From Bacteroidia bacterium (GTDB taxonomy: Bacteria > Bacteroidota > Bacteroidia > Bacteroidales > JAPLDU01), in contig JAPLDU010000048.1 of NCBI GenBank assembly GCA_026391255.1, positions 1 to 34,175 on the forward strand: DNA of 34,175 nt, in the 5' to 3' direction. Within the stretch, counting starts at the first letter, position 1. Each line of letters begins with the position of its first letter. The notes beneath the pieces were generated by a model. The model saw nothing but the letters and a program-made list of their open reading frames with translations. It did not search any database and was not told where the DNA came from. This document shows positions 28,301-31,449 of the stretch, piece by piece. The translations under genes and the position numbers were made by a program.

Positions 28301-28630
28301 AATGACCAGTTCAGCACAGACCAGGTTGCCATTGTAGAAAAATTTGCTTCATCTGAAATTACCTCACCCGTTTCATGCCTATACCAGAATATTCCTAACC
28401 CATTCCGGGATGAAACGCACATCACCTTCTACCTGCCTGAAAATTGTGATATGGAACTGTCAGTTTATAACGTACTGGGAGAAAAGATCACAACCCTGGT
28501 GTCAGGAAATTTACCGGCCGGAGACCATACATATTACATGAATGGAAAAGACCTGCCTTCGGGAACCTATTTCTACAGATTAATTACCCCCAAAGCAAGC
28601 ATTACCAAGGCAATGAACATCGTTAAATAG
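7301..28630 (+). CDS. Giant multidomain secreted surface protein with T9SS type A sorting domain (7109 residues)
   Basis: Signal peptide at residues 1-24 (ends SSFGQ). Domains by approximate residue: 25-300 Asp-box repeats (SxDxGxxW, five seen); 305-400 Fn3-like; 401-785, 903-1280 and 1487-1875 three blocks of seven FG-GAP/VCBS units (DxNNDGxxD, calcium-binding type), with Fn3-like domains between and after; 1986-2230 and 2230-2500 beta-sandwich segments; 2500-5150 Ig/PKD-like array with LamG-like domains at 2776-2975, 3831-4027 and 4652-4867, a galactose-binding-like domain near 3200-3355 and two 'FEGGPGSPDDW' domains at 3508-3685 and 4327-4505; 5155-5357 two ASH/HYDIN-like domains; 5489-6411 about six or seven CARDB-like repeats; 6567-6717 two SprB repeats; 6720-7020 a module shared with the adhesin at 30403-31449; 7026-7109 sorting domain (PNPF...YNVLGEKI...LPSGTYFYRL). 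It probably crosses the outer membrane by T9SS and is anchored outside as an adhesin or glycan binder. No catalytic domain is recognised. The frame is intact throughout. Confidence 0.93.
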   Translation: MKTLLRLCISVILVIVISVSSFGQWQAVNTPFNGASVWFFASYGTSILASTDDGIYQSSDNGISWSYFGLSGMGPYYIAVYGTDIYASTWGNGLLRSSDGGSTWNLLANGINSPFINGTVINGADLFVCADDGLYRSSDNGNTFTQMDLGVSTGVTDVYIDNSTILAATYNGAFKSDDYGATWSQIDAFGYMWVDQFINIGGILYVPTWGGYGLYYSTDGGMSWIPVTGFPESLSNIMYSYENFKFVCTNSGVYISKNGTDWFEFNDGLNAAYYLTGMYFTNDHIFTGGAYSGLWTRSMSDLQASALTNPASYITDHQANLNGSVNPAGNETTVSFEYGTTTSYGYEELAAQSPVNGFTQTPVTAIITNLQSGTLYHFRIKTINNPDTLFSADDTFTTNTTIFDITGITLPACGYGGFTKWADVNNDGRPDLLVAGGNQTGANAVTKLYFNNGNGSFTLSAQQFPGVVYGSAAFGDYNNDGYLDLILSGYDDSGHNILKMYRNNGNGTFTETNNFVGYRRSDVAWFDYNNDGYLDFIVCGYTNTSKTSVYKNNGDGTFTIQPDIQIHGLFDGSISIADYDKDGFADILICGYDYSSPATLVYKNDGNGNFIEQTSILLTGTYYGNAVWGDYNNDGYPDILINGITQPTYDYSDSYSISKVYLNNGNGSFTEQNINLIPAGGKDVNTKGVSAWVDYDNDGWLDIALAGNSYNSYYYESPSFNLYHNNHDNTFSLVYVPEIPPILSGSMSFADYDNDGKMDLVYTGVIASGTVSEIFHNEASAVNTVPSVPTGLSTVVNGANVTFNWNKATDTQTPVDGLTYNLRYGTTPGGIDRISPLSDENSGYRKVMQMGNAFQDTSITIKNYNNGTCYWSVQALDNNFAGSGFAPEQSLVLDSVPVTPPALFQFQPNIIIPGFIYSKLAWGEYNNDNNLDLLIEGSAGQNIADDYYTDIYTNNGDGTFTKDINAGLLGLEGGSVNWADFNNDGLLDILITGLSKNQGDKSLVYFNNGDGNFTLQAELSGVEDGGADVGDFNNDGYPDIVVNGASNNFYNRITKVYMNNKNGTFTEMTYANLPGTITGCVKWFDYDNDGYLDLIITGENNQYQNISSIYKGFGNGHFELQSIPLTTMYYNSIDCGDYNNDGYTDILMIGQTGYNTSVLAGKLYRNNGNGTFSDSGIDINGSYFGSGIFGDVNNDGWLDMLVTSEMPDNTHEIDIYLSNGDGTFNLQDQLNIPGIYNGCAAFGDFDNDGKLDFALTGITPSGLFTGIYKNTTPNENIVAGPPSISNVDITGQKATITWTPGTANTTPVSGLSYNVSIGESPTTVEGLSPMADLSTGYRRVVSTGNAGLLTGISVKDLKPGTTYYCNVQAIDHSFAGSLFSSAGTFTTTNAPIVQTKSATVMTTNSAMLQGMVNANGLLTTIYFEYGINTGYGNSTAAVPASMSDTILTPVSANISGLLSGTAYHFRLVAENSDGLVYGDDMEFNTHIFEESGINIQSTRYGSVEWGDVNNDGYPDLLITGATSSGINSLITRLYMNNGNGTFTQASFPAPGVRNSSTAFGDYNNDGWLDVLVMGTKFGMGSNTITKIYRNNGDGTFTDSNISLPGYSYGDVKWFDYNNDGNHDLIISGYSSGGYVTKIFKNNGDGTFTEQTGTNIIGLDYATIDVADYDRDGFTDVLISGLVGPPSYTYMTRIYKNNGDGSFTLQNTSSIDGTERGTSSWGDFNNDGYPDILVNGWDNDNGESVTLIYQNMGDGTFSLLEGTNFTGCADYNWKGTSTWVDFDNDGWLDVAVTGDNDTPPDWNDYPTFALYCNNHDNTFSLVSTPEIQPAYDGVMSFADYDNDGKMDFVLQAYDFDNNPQYTAHLYRNMTHIANTAPVTPDGLTALNVGTDIIFSWNKASDAETPQNGLGYNLRVADFPGGADRLSPMSDVNDGHRQVVHIGNASQDTSITLHGFTNGSYYWSVQSLDNNYVGSAFAPEQSLNILHCSVLNYLPEKCVTYIGNYSDLGSNGSQILTDNTDDANSNPVDIGFSFSFDCQDFTQFVLNTNGFIKLGNTNPSSAALFPPAADNGGTLFASANPADANLIIPFNYDLIGNANTEYRVYTSGTAPNRICTIQYKNLTEKTTIPSVQYDNIEFQIRLYETTNVIEFVYGTWTPSLNASAYKGAGCGLKGSDYTVNQVLAVRKNSGTAWGSITFQAGNYPAGSYGFNFGNPPARPAPEVGRTFRFSPLSPTDATVVQLYAMGKLPIPTGVPNDITGIIKNSGTDNLLNYPVYLNITGANTYSDTAYIDHLAPNESTNISFAGFFPAYLGWNTVSISVPDDGFNYDNSKHYGQWVNEDTYSYADTTPPGNYNWGFGTGAGIFLVRYNVNGIKRVSQVRARISNYDFNVGHTVYGVVVSPDGTIIGQSDNYVITAADKGQYVTFTINNPPLVSYGDFYAGMAQTSNGSSYYPLVVQPEAPGRPNAYYGTGLSGGTISMVQPSSGVRYVIEASVTEPAEPVAIPDQLLYCAGDSISVSFTTLMTFNPGNEFTLELSDQYGDFSSPVILGTSSESPVKELIPGNIPYGTGYRVRINASDPSTTGIDNGEDIIINNPVYTESLDIQVPFESLLTSNSPVCGNYDLLLQSPFIADAHYSWTGPDGFISTDQNPVIHNATLVTAGDYTLVVIKNGCYSEPFNIDVEVIPVIVPQITVNGGTVICLGDSAGLSAVTIPGFNYQWQLNGQNIEGATGATYKAYMTGSYTITLIASCGNFISDAVQITVTDPLNGLGFVNQQGLIAYYPNNGNANDASGNGFNGTVNGCSLTTDKDGIQNHAYYYNYGNYINYGTMPGISFGEELTVCAWVNPSNFYEYGGIVTKGSGGYEDFTLVTQDDQRFHFRSNWPNNWYDMPSAPHSTGQWYFLTGVFDHGTASIYVNGVLENSGTWGMSSLSNPSDSWLSTGVNQPGSWEYFTGTIDEVRLYNRVLTNEEIGLLYSSAPNIVAGVNPVCLGGTLQLSAQTIQGASYSWSGPEGFSSNEQNPVITGMTDNQAGDYNLVVTNNGCSTQPMSVHVQVIEPPVVDLGPDLTICQNSDYTLDAGNAGSTFVWNNGSTNQTLTVSDPGTYSVTVTSTYGCVSSDEVVVNNLSPVLINLPDTIIAGCGTDSYMLDAGADFTSYYWNTGEYSQIKYVYGTGIYTVTVTDPDGCIASKTVFVSLLPPIAQSSQTICYGSSTIMSMSDTSFSVASDYSVKATPYWYPGWEQPGFDDSYWNNAIYAGCTGVVPGSNRIWCNPYGGNAYFRKSFNLMAMPESAPILITADDGFDLYVNGSFVGSGGSWGYFYPFDILPYLHTGENLIAADAGNSYSCYQLTFRADFNHVGIYSYLWSTAETSQAINVSPLVNTSYYVTVSDGIQSCTDSVTVNINPLPQLSLQDTILVACETASFQLDAGGGYDYYAWNNGGTAETLDVQGSGRYSVTVTDENGCNGSDTTFVSYINSSILQDDIWLCSGSSVLINNTGFSAYLNQNQAGVYQYDSFEGGPGSPDDWFSRDGVDPDITNSTSYTGNYSLHMSSPWGGDFENGSYLEPGQAYGFYTNDYPYMSMAYKIPEGTIVNMLVYIQNFGNWHSITMNQGESPCSYPKIASWNEGGALITDNQWHFKTINLRDQMNDILGTGNYYVTAIIWYDGGCETPVTGEFWIDDFMITREAPINPNSVYSLSWSTGATTSSIMVSPIEDSTYYLTVTDGIQSCTDSVTVHINPLPIFSLPDTVYVPCGTSSYDLNASEGFVGYLWSNNATDDSINIFTSGTYACTVTDQNGCISSSQSTISIIPPLMTHEQTICQGNNAMIFSNIVDDNNLVAYYPFNGNAIDESGNGHDGSVYGAQLISDRFGQSNSAYYFNGSSYIETANSNGMNFSGAFTASVWINVNYYTGENIVIIGKHYCGYKNGWFITHNGSGFAFYIGGSNQLHTTQSYIDGNWHHVVAVFDGYYQYLYVDGALDNYQPTSPEWGNSAPVRFGVANCSYYRGGIDDIAIFSRALSAQEISEFYSTNNLSAVNYNYSWSTGEQNSNINVSPSETTTYYVTITDGMQSCTDSFTVNINPIPELSLQDTILVPCGTSSYQLDAGDNLASYLWSTGEQSSSIPVGISGTYSVTVSNGFGCTRTDSSMVSIIPPFIQEDTAICTGSDVLLGLDVQQFTSPGVNSFNFTWSTAETSADITVSPTETSTYFVTITDGIQTCTDSITVNINPLPQLSLQDTILVPCGTTLFQLDAGGGYSYYSWNNGGTAEMLDVQGSGKFSVTVTDENGCKGSDTTMISYINSPILQNDLWMCPGSSVQLSSTGYLPYTDLNQAGAYDYDNFEGGPGSPDDWTSRNGVDPDITNTTSYTGNYSLHMPSPWGRDFESGSGLEQGQPYGFNTDDYPYMSMAYKVPPGTLVNMLVLIPGYSWCSITMTQGETPCTYPKVASWNEGGDLIADNQWHFKTINLRDQMNAILGTGNYYITAVIWHTGGCLPGPAGEFWIDDFMITHDVPADPRSVYSFSWSTGDTTTSVNVTPVETTTYYLTVSDGMQSCTDSATVHVNPQIVSSLPDTLIVPCGDHSAILDAGTGNYSYLWNTGEITEAINAYSTGTYSVTLSDENGCQGTHETYVSIIPGILQSDTAICYGSGIEIGIIPDNTSAYYPFNGNANDQSGNGNDGTVYGASLTNDRFNNQNSAYSFSGNGDYILVADPVPADLQIQNEITLSAWIFVTDIPYGDLGLIAGSQYDGTGSGASIFFDGRTSPDGQPSPPGHIHFQIGNGSWHTTNSNSTVPLNQWVLITATRKANENGKIYYNGVLQPSNSAPWNGEITYYGSWLAIGRQKDLYRPFNGMIDEVRIYNRALSQQEILSLYNYDGIYSYNWSTGETSASVMQSPHENTTYYVTVTDGTQTCSDSVTVHVNTIPEINLGVNLTNCNNSPMTLDAGNPGANFLWNDGSTGQTLGITGSGTYSVTVSNNNCSASGEVSVIYYPPLSVDLGNDTTLYTGNSIILDAGPGGEDYLWSTGETTQSIVASTTGTYSVTVTNPCGSESDEINVTVINPPLIEVHPSSITAILNYGEPGSQTFTIINSGNDNLSFDITDIPWWFGLSQTNGIIAPGNFEEITVSFANTLPGSDYYDLLNIYSNDPANPLINLPVYLTVYQPLMYVTPTDINFGTVVKNFTSSINVSLVNNGNADITVNSITTMAPFSVGSFDAVVHAGTTMNVAVNFTPTATVIYHKTLSISTSFGNFSVDLHGTGQNPAPGWSFSFTDHNFGYTDTATGATTLLTINNTGNVPVNITNVVSSSPHFTISETAFTIPVGSNHNVQIGFNPNALISYSGVLNFSSNNCGTKLVTLEGIGMMLTPPPQLTYDDSIPFNGSDGVAPTVGPTSQHFEYSVIYTDPDNNPPMAGYPKIGIDVNGDGDFLDSGEGWITMSETDASDHNYIDGKKYVYYTTFPASPYYAYSYKAYNQFGDAAIGEATQYRSGPLVSNNMLDLLIYANDITFSDPTPAIGQEITIYANVHDYSDYPADTPFVVQFWAEDTLIGEQTVNYLGAHSSIILQMNHTFTWPEFYPIKVIVDATNVLTEDNEFNNFAIRPIIAGEFSVPGSISVTANISPEVSYYHVGEPPPLMHYHGHADYVGSFDSETQVSGAEVTLTYIEAGLTLTTFTNSNGDFDFYFYTDTPPEGDTAIYHAQSTVTDYTLTSTTGLAHWKVITSPPAPKHPDLNVFHWVYSCCWEPAISWTDSCILAGEPIEVTASVWNSGDSVAYNVKFYGYKDNVTDTAFVVYYDTLYPGEGRTEQFTVTFDSAGNHSVGVFADPENTIAESNEGNNQTSISRKIYNTDVDLSPGIPGLNNGIWISKVDPLEGENVMLSLSTTNSLCNIAGASTGRLYDVFNGDSTLIEELQYPLIGPMDNVTRYIYNYSFDSVGDHTLVGIVDYYNQVIENDETNNTGTLVVHVKPRIPDLTFSTFPGNVDESLNISASDVNVGDEINFSAGIQNYGTGDAENFFVRFYLDNVPLGSPVLIPLLQAHQSVTLISDPWTILPCGHKLRVTIDEENLVSELNEDNNEAKKDNLGVDLKPVDPGGSGWANTPIFVGTTVYNLGAFQADSVTVYYYCSNCDPLDSNLLLGYDVLPHVPAQGYTWSRIVHTFTESKIYNIHVYVDSTLYCEIKTSNNSEDGHVGIMHELPDLVIYSYQISPTELNPDPGEDVSIYSSFNNTSNVASGPFKVQFKVDSNPIGDIIDVPNLGPHGDTTVACSQNWSSLLIGPHIIRVFLDTENQVNESSELNNEASRAIIVGDAPDMKFANVDGLVLSNDTPAIGDWITITVRIKDIGGADGAATVNFYYVNASDSILIQTNQFTLHNHDSMDITFPWQAASTFGKITGVISGCTPTEFNLYNNTIDKFFGTPLIAMTAQVVGSSLNICGSGSTQILAIPAGGTGSYTVTWTSDPPGLNYTGTSLTVSPTFTTTYIATITDGYYTQTYSTVVAVNSIMTVAFGGLSDLYCANGQPSLLIPNPSGGVFNGPGINGYYFDPSIAGPGYHAITYNYSDPNGCNGTVINHTTVVAVPEFTLDHANATCNGSSDGSVMLQLTNSGETTEILWSNGMSDQNMNGLVAGIYTVTVTFDDLCSSTGSAEIMQPEPLAISSTVTGISATGMNDGSIDLTVSGGTSPYSFYWSDGSLTGDIENLQAGTYSVTVTDAINCQAFAVYTVYVITSQTIQMVTGWNLYSTYIDPVDPGINAVLSPVISQVIIAKNDDGLVFWPLYGVDYIGNVKTGKAYYIKMSTNQALTITGALIIPELTPLNLRQNWSYTGYLRETPASIAALLSNIISHVVIVTDGGGNVFWPSWGLNHIGNMNPGLGYHFMMSSPDILIYPPDNTNIAKSYIDVPTNKYYTGTINTGNYMILGIPGSAWQTGDGTIRLNQGDEIGVFDESGNLIGSSVYNSENTAITLWGDDITTQEKDGMADGEKFTIRVWQQATPGNYSETETELKVAEWKQGNDQFSTDQVAIVEKFASSEITSPVSCLYQNIPNPFRDETHITFYLPENCDMELSVYNVLGEKITTLVSGNLPAGDHTYYMNGKDLPSGTYFYRLITPKASITKAMNIVK
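8503..9640 (+). repeat. FG-GAP block 1: seven propeller units
   Basis: Seven calcium-binding-type motifs are visible in order: DVNNDGRPD, DYNNDGYLD, DYNNDGYLD, DYDKDGFAD, DYNNDGYPD, DYDNDGWLD and DYDNDGKMD. Seven units would close one integrin-like beta-propeller. Fn3-like domains sit on both sides. Confidence 0.8.
10006..11130 (+). repeat. FG-GAP block 2: seven propeller units
   Basis: Seven motifs: EYNNDNNLD (the weakest, with Glu for Asp and no Gly), DFNNDGLLD, DFNNDGYPD, DYDNDGYLD, DYNNDGYTD, DVNNDGWLD and DFDNDGKLD. An Fn3-like domain follows. Confidence 0.8.
11758..12910 (+). repeat. FG-GAP block 3: seven propeller units
   Basis: Seven motifs: DVNNDGYPD, DYNNDGWLD, DYNNDGNHD, DYDRDGFTD, DFNNDGYPD, DFDNDGWLD and DYDNDGKMD. 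It resembles block 1 most closely, including the long sixth unit that ends in NNHDNTFSLV. Flanking Fn3-like domains also pair with those of block 1, pointing to duplication of a whole Fn3-propeller-Fn3 cassette (about 8200-10000 and 11470-13250). Confidence 0.8.
17483..18540 (+). repeat. Internal duplication, copy 1 (Ig + FEGGPGSPDDW domain)
   Basis: About 1.06 kb closely matching 19950-21010 at both protein and DNA level. Examples are GAAGGCGGGCCGGGCAG and AATCAATGGCACTTTAAAAC in both. The two copies start about 2.47 kb apart. Confidence 0.8.
19950..21010 (+). repeat. Internal duplication, copy 2 (Ig + FEGGPGSPDDW domain)
   Basis: This is the counterpart of 17483-18540. Stretches such as INLRDQMNxILGTGNYY and GEFWIDDFMIT are nearly unchanged, with synonymous differences at DNA level, so the duplication is fairly recent but not brand new. 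Confidence 0.8.
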
Positions 28631-28640
28631 AATGATTCCC

Positions 28641-28677
28641 AAGCCCCCTCCGGTATCCGTGAGGGGGCTTCTTTTTT
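28641..28677 (+). terminator. Rho-independent terminator of the giant gene
   Basis: Perfect 10-bp stem AAGCCCCCTC (28641-28650) and GAGGGGGCTT (28661-28670), a 10-nt loop, then CTTTTTT. It starts 10 bp after the stop codon. Confidence 0.9.
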
Positions 28678-28782
28678 AAAACGAGGTGAATAAGTTACAT
28701 CTCATTTTTCAACTTCATTTAAATAGTAATTTTTTGTTCGACTGAAAATTCTCATTTCACTTCGTTCCGTAAATCTTGTCAC

Positions 28783-28822
28783 AAATAAAAAAGCCACCTA
28801 CATTTTCATCTCGTAAGTGGCT
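28783..28822 (-). terminator. Orphan minus-strand terminator
   Basis: Read on the minus strand, AGCCACTTAC pairs with GTAGGTGGCT around an 11-nt loop (one mismatch), followed by TTTTTTATTTG. No minus-strand gene ends here; the only candidate upstream is the tRNA-3'-end-like fragment at 28831-28855. Confidence 0.65.
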
Positions 28823-28830
28823 CATTCTCT

Positions 28831-28855
28831 TGTGATCCCGGTGGGATTCAAAATC
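28831..28855 (-). other. tRNA 3'-end-like fragment, candidate attachment site
   Basis: Minus-strand text TTTGAATCCCACCGGGATCACA resembles a tRNA T-arm plus acceptor 3' strand (usual form TTCGAATCCC...GGGATCA). It lies directly upstream of the orphan terminator, as a tRNA 3' end would. The DNA farther upstream on that strand (28856-28925) does not look like the rest of a tRNA. With a tyrosine recombinase about 170 bp away, an att remnant is a reasonable inference. Confidence 0.45.
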
Positions 28856-28960
28856 ATACTTTTTATTACAACTAATTTCTTCTATTTACACTATAAATTA
28901 GCTATATACTTATATTATAGATGTAATTCAAAATAATAAAATTACTCCTGAATTAAAAAT

Positions 28961-28984
28961 AGTTTCAGTAAAAGTTTCAGTAAA
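28961..28984 (+). repeat. 12-bp tandem repeat before the recombinase gene
   Basis: AGTTTCAGTAAA occurs twice head to tail (28961-28972, 28973-28984). It could be a binding site for the recombinase or for a regulator; the second copy overlaps the -33 region of the gene's likely promoter. Confidence 0.55.
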
Positions 28985-29004
28985 TATTTAAAATGCTATT
29001 TTTG
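28975..29004 (+). promoter_or_regulatory. Promoter of the tyrosine recombinase gene
   Basis: TATTTTTG (28997-29004) is an exact TAnnTTTG -7 element, with TTTC (28975-28978) 18 bp upstream as the -33 element. Transcription would start about 12-15 nt before the ATG at 29023, so the upstream in-frame ATG at 28993 cannot be the start. Confidence 0.55.
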
Positions 29005-29022
29005 CATCAAATATTTTATGAC

Positions 29023-30246
29023 ATGAAAACAACATTTAACCTGGAATTAAATTCCAAACCAAAATCAAATGGTTTTCACGACATCTTATTAAGGGTAACC
29101 CATAAGCAAAAGCATAAACGTTACTCCCTCAATGTTTCCGTAAAAGCCACCAATTTTAACAAGAAAGCTAAATTTGGATCCTGGATAAGAAGTACTGATT
29201 TAGAGCATAAGAGCAAGAACGAATTTTTAAAAATAAAGATACAGGAAGCCGAAGAAGTCTACAGGGAACTGGAAAAAGACAACAATGACACAAGTTCGGT
29301 TGTTGTCATTAAACTGCTGAAACAGGATAAAAACCTGAATTTTTTCCCCTTTGCTGATAAGATTTATGACCAGTTTTTTGCTACCGGAAATATTGGTACA
29401 GCAAGAAGGATTAAGTCCAATGTAAAGAAACTGCGTGACTATACCAAAAACGAACTGCTGTTTACCGACATTAATCCAGCCTTTTTAGATGATTATGAGC
29501 AACATCTTAAAACCAGTTATCATAACTCCCAAAACACCGTACATGCTAATCTGCGCACTATCAAGGCAATTTTTCGTAAGGCAGTACGGAATAATATAAT
29601 TGGTATGGAAAAGGATCCATTTTATAAGTATGAATTGAAACCCGGACACCCGGTCAGGGATAAACTTGACCTTGAGGAAATAAAAAAAATTGAAGAACTT
29701 ATTATTAAGCCCGACTCATTTTTATGGCATTGCCGTAATTATTTTCTCTTTAGCTTTTATTGTGCCGGTATAAGGGCAGGAGATATTATGGAGTTACGAT
29801 GGTCAAATATCAGGGATGGCAGGTTGGTTTACACCATGGGGAAAACCGGCAGTCATCATAGCATCAAATTAATACCACAGGCTCAGGTCATTTTAGGTTA
29901 TTATCAAAAAAGTGATTGTTTGCCTGATGATTACATCTTTCCAATCCTGAATACCAAATTTGACCTCTCCGACCCCAGATTGCTGTTCAGCCAGAAATCA
30001 TCAAAACTTGCCATGATCAACGGGGTTTTAAAGGAATTAGCCAGACAGATAAATACAAGTAAAAGAATTTCGTTCCATATCAGTCGGCATTCATTTGCTT
30101 CCATCTCCAAAGACAAGAACATCTCCGTTGAAAAGATCAGCGAATTGCTCGGCCATAACGATATCAAGACTACCAAAACCTATCTGAAAGGATTCTCAAA
30201 TACTGAACTGGACAATACCATGTCACAAATATTTAATGAGAAATGA
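29023..30246 (+). CDS. Tyrosine recombinase / site-specific integrase (Bacteroidota type)
   Basis: 407 residues from the Met at 29023. An N-terminal arm-binding-type segment (MKTTFNLELNSKPKSNG...RYSLNVSVKATNFN) is followed by a SAM-like core-binding domain (about 105-205: FADKIYDQF...TARRIKSNVKKLRDY...NTVHANLRTIKAIFRKAV). The catalytic domain (about 220-395) has all active-site residues: R251 (CAGIRAGDIMELRW), K274 (GKTGSHHSIKL), H352 and R355 (HISRHSFAS), H378 (LLGHNDIKTT) and nucleophile Y387 (TKTYLKG). It should be active in strand exchange by a 3'-phosphotyrosine intermediate. Length and layout match integrases of Bacteroidota integrative elements. No excisionase, mobilisation or phage gene is in view, so its cargo is unclear. 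The adjacent att-like fragment fits its role. Confidence 0.92.
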   Translation: MKTTFNLELNSKPKSNGFHDILLRVTHKQKHKRYSLNVSVKATNFNKKAKFGSWIRSTDLEHKSKNEFLKIKIQEAEEVYRELEKDNNDTSSVVVIKLLKQDKNLNFFPFADKIYDQFFATGNIGTARRIKSNVKKLRDYTKNELLFTDINPAFLDDYEQHLKTSYHNSQNTVHANLRTIKAIFRKAVRNNIIGMEKDPFYKYELKPGHPVRDKLDLEEIKKIEELIIKPDSFLWHCRNYFLFSFYCAGIRAGDIMELRWSNIRDGRLVYTMGKTGSHHSIKLIPQAQVILGYYQKSDCLPDDYIFPILNTKFDLSDPRLLFSQKSSKLAMINGVLKELARQINTSKRISFHISRHSFASISKDKNISVEKISELLGHNDIKTTKTYLKGFSNTELDNTMSQIFNEK

Positions 30247-30292
30247 GTAGGAACCAGAGGAATTGCCAATAACATTCTTACTCCAAAATTGA

Positions 30293-30335
30293 GAAACAGC
30301 CACATATAAAATAATTATTAGTGGCTGTTTCATTA
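30293..30335. terminator. Bidirectional terminator between convergent genes
   Basis: An 11-bp perfect stem, GAAACAGCCAC (30293-30303) and GTGGCTGTTTC (30321-30331), with a 17-nt AT-rich loop. The T-tracts are short on both sides. Its place between the recombinase and the converging adhesin gene supports the call. Confidence 0.55.
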
Positions 30336-30402
30336 GACCTATAAGTAATCATACAATTTCAAAATTTACCATGCTATTTAGGGCAGGTAAAAGATAACCA
30401 GG

Positions 30403-31449
30403 TCACTTCGATATATTCATCGCCTTTGTTTCCGTATAATTATTGGCTTTCAGCTTGTAAAAATAAACTCCTGATGAATAGTCATCAGAGTAAAACCGGA
30501 ATGAATGTTTTCCGGAAGGAAGACTTCCGTTGCAAAGTATTGCAATTTTTTCTCCAATAGCATTGAAAACAGTAAGTTCTGCATCATTATTCGTTGGAAG
30601 ATTGAAACCGATTTCGGTAAATCCATTGAACGGATTAGGTATATTTTGGAATAATTCGGGGTGTGTTGCAGAAAACATTTCTGCCTTACAGGCTATACTT
30701 ATTCCATTTGGCTGGTAATATCCATTTCCTTCGACCCATTCGGTAATATTGACTAATTCGACTTCACTGGTTTGTTTATTCCAAAACTTAATAATGAATG
30801 ATTCACCTGTATTCAAACCATCTTTTTCGGGTGTCGATTCATCATCACCCCAAATTGTAATTGCTGTAAAATCACTGTCAACAATTGCTGAACCAACCAA
30901 CAAATCATTAGAATCAAACACACCAATTTCACCATCCAATATGTCTAATTCATCATTTATTATTCCTAAAGTCATATTATTGCCGGTATTCAATGGTTTA
31001 CCAAAATGTTGTGGTTCCGGTATTATTACTTCTGACTTTTCAATATTCAGTGAATTGGCAGGATATATAAGAATGCATAAAGCATTTGTTTTGATCTGGT
31101 AACCTTTGCCCGGCTGCATGTTGCCAATATTGTTCACTAAATACTGAGGCCAATAAATATTACCGTCTCCGTCTTTCATAATGATCACGTTGCTCACGAC
31201 ACTGTTCATCAGTGTTATCACTGAGGCGGGAGTTTCACGCAAATACCCGAGAATACTCCATCCGGATGGAATAGTCACCGGAGTTATTTCAGGAATGATC
31301 ACAGAACCTGATATTTCTAGAGTCTGGGATGATAACATTTTAACCTGGTATCCGTCACCAATTAATATATTACCAATATTGTTCACATAATATTGAGGCC
31401 AGAAGATATTTCCGTTACCATCTTTTATAATAATTACCTGGGAGATCAC
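30403..31449 (-). CDS. C-terminal fragment of T9SS adhesin (split gene, 3' part)
   Basis: A 348-codon ORF whose only upstream start is a GTG overlapping the TGA of the preceding ORF (GTGA, 31449-31446). It begins inside a conserved domain: VISQVIIIKDGNGNIFWP lines up with VISQVIIAKNDDGLVFWP in the giant protein, whose domain starts about 30 residues earlier. The following parts also match the giant protein: a second VVSNVIIMKDGDGNIYWP repeat, a 'GEIGVFDSNDLLVG...WGDDESTPEKDG' module and a T9SS type A sorting domain (FQNIPNPFNGFTEIGF...FNAIGEKIAIL...SSGVYFYKL). There is no signal peptide, so on its own it would stay in the cytoplasm. It is most likely the broken-off end of the gene at 31446-34175; a coupled second cistron is less likely. 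Confidence 0.75.
   Translation of the reverse strand: MISQVIIIKDGNGNIFWPQYYVNNIGNILIGDGYQVKMLSSQTLEISGSVIIPEITPVTIPSGWSILGYLRETPASVITLMNSVVSNVIIMKDGDGNIYWPQYLVNNIGNMQPGKGYQIKTNALCILIYPANSLNIEKSEVIIPEPQHFGKPLNTGNNMTLGIINDELDILDGEIGVFDSNDLLVGSAIVDSDFTAITIWGDDESTPEKDGLNTGESFIIKFWNKQTSEVELVNITEWVEGNGYYQPNGISIACKAEMFSATHPELFQNIPNPFNGFTEIGFNLPTNNDAELTVFNAIGEKIAILCNGSLPSGKHSFRFYSDDYSSGVYFYKLKANNYTETKAMNISK

Noticed and set aside
7301-28630. Giant ORF as a non-ribosomal peptide or polyketide synthase
   Set aside because: There are no adenylation, condensation, ketosynthase or carrier motifs; all recognisable parts are extracellular beta-rich repeats.
28831-28925. Complete tRNA gene on the minus strand
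   Set aside because: Only the T-arm and acceptor-like end is present; upstream DNA shows no anticodon or D arm and no matching 5' acceptor strand.
31446-31449. Programmed -1 frameshift joining the two adhesin ORFs
   Set aside because: There is no X-XXY-YYZ slippery heptamer at the junction (CTAACCCAGTGA), and a shift would still leave the domain short of about 30 residues, so a deletion explains more.
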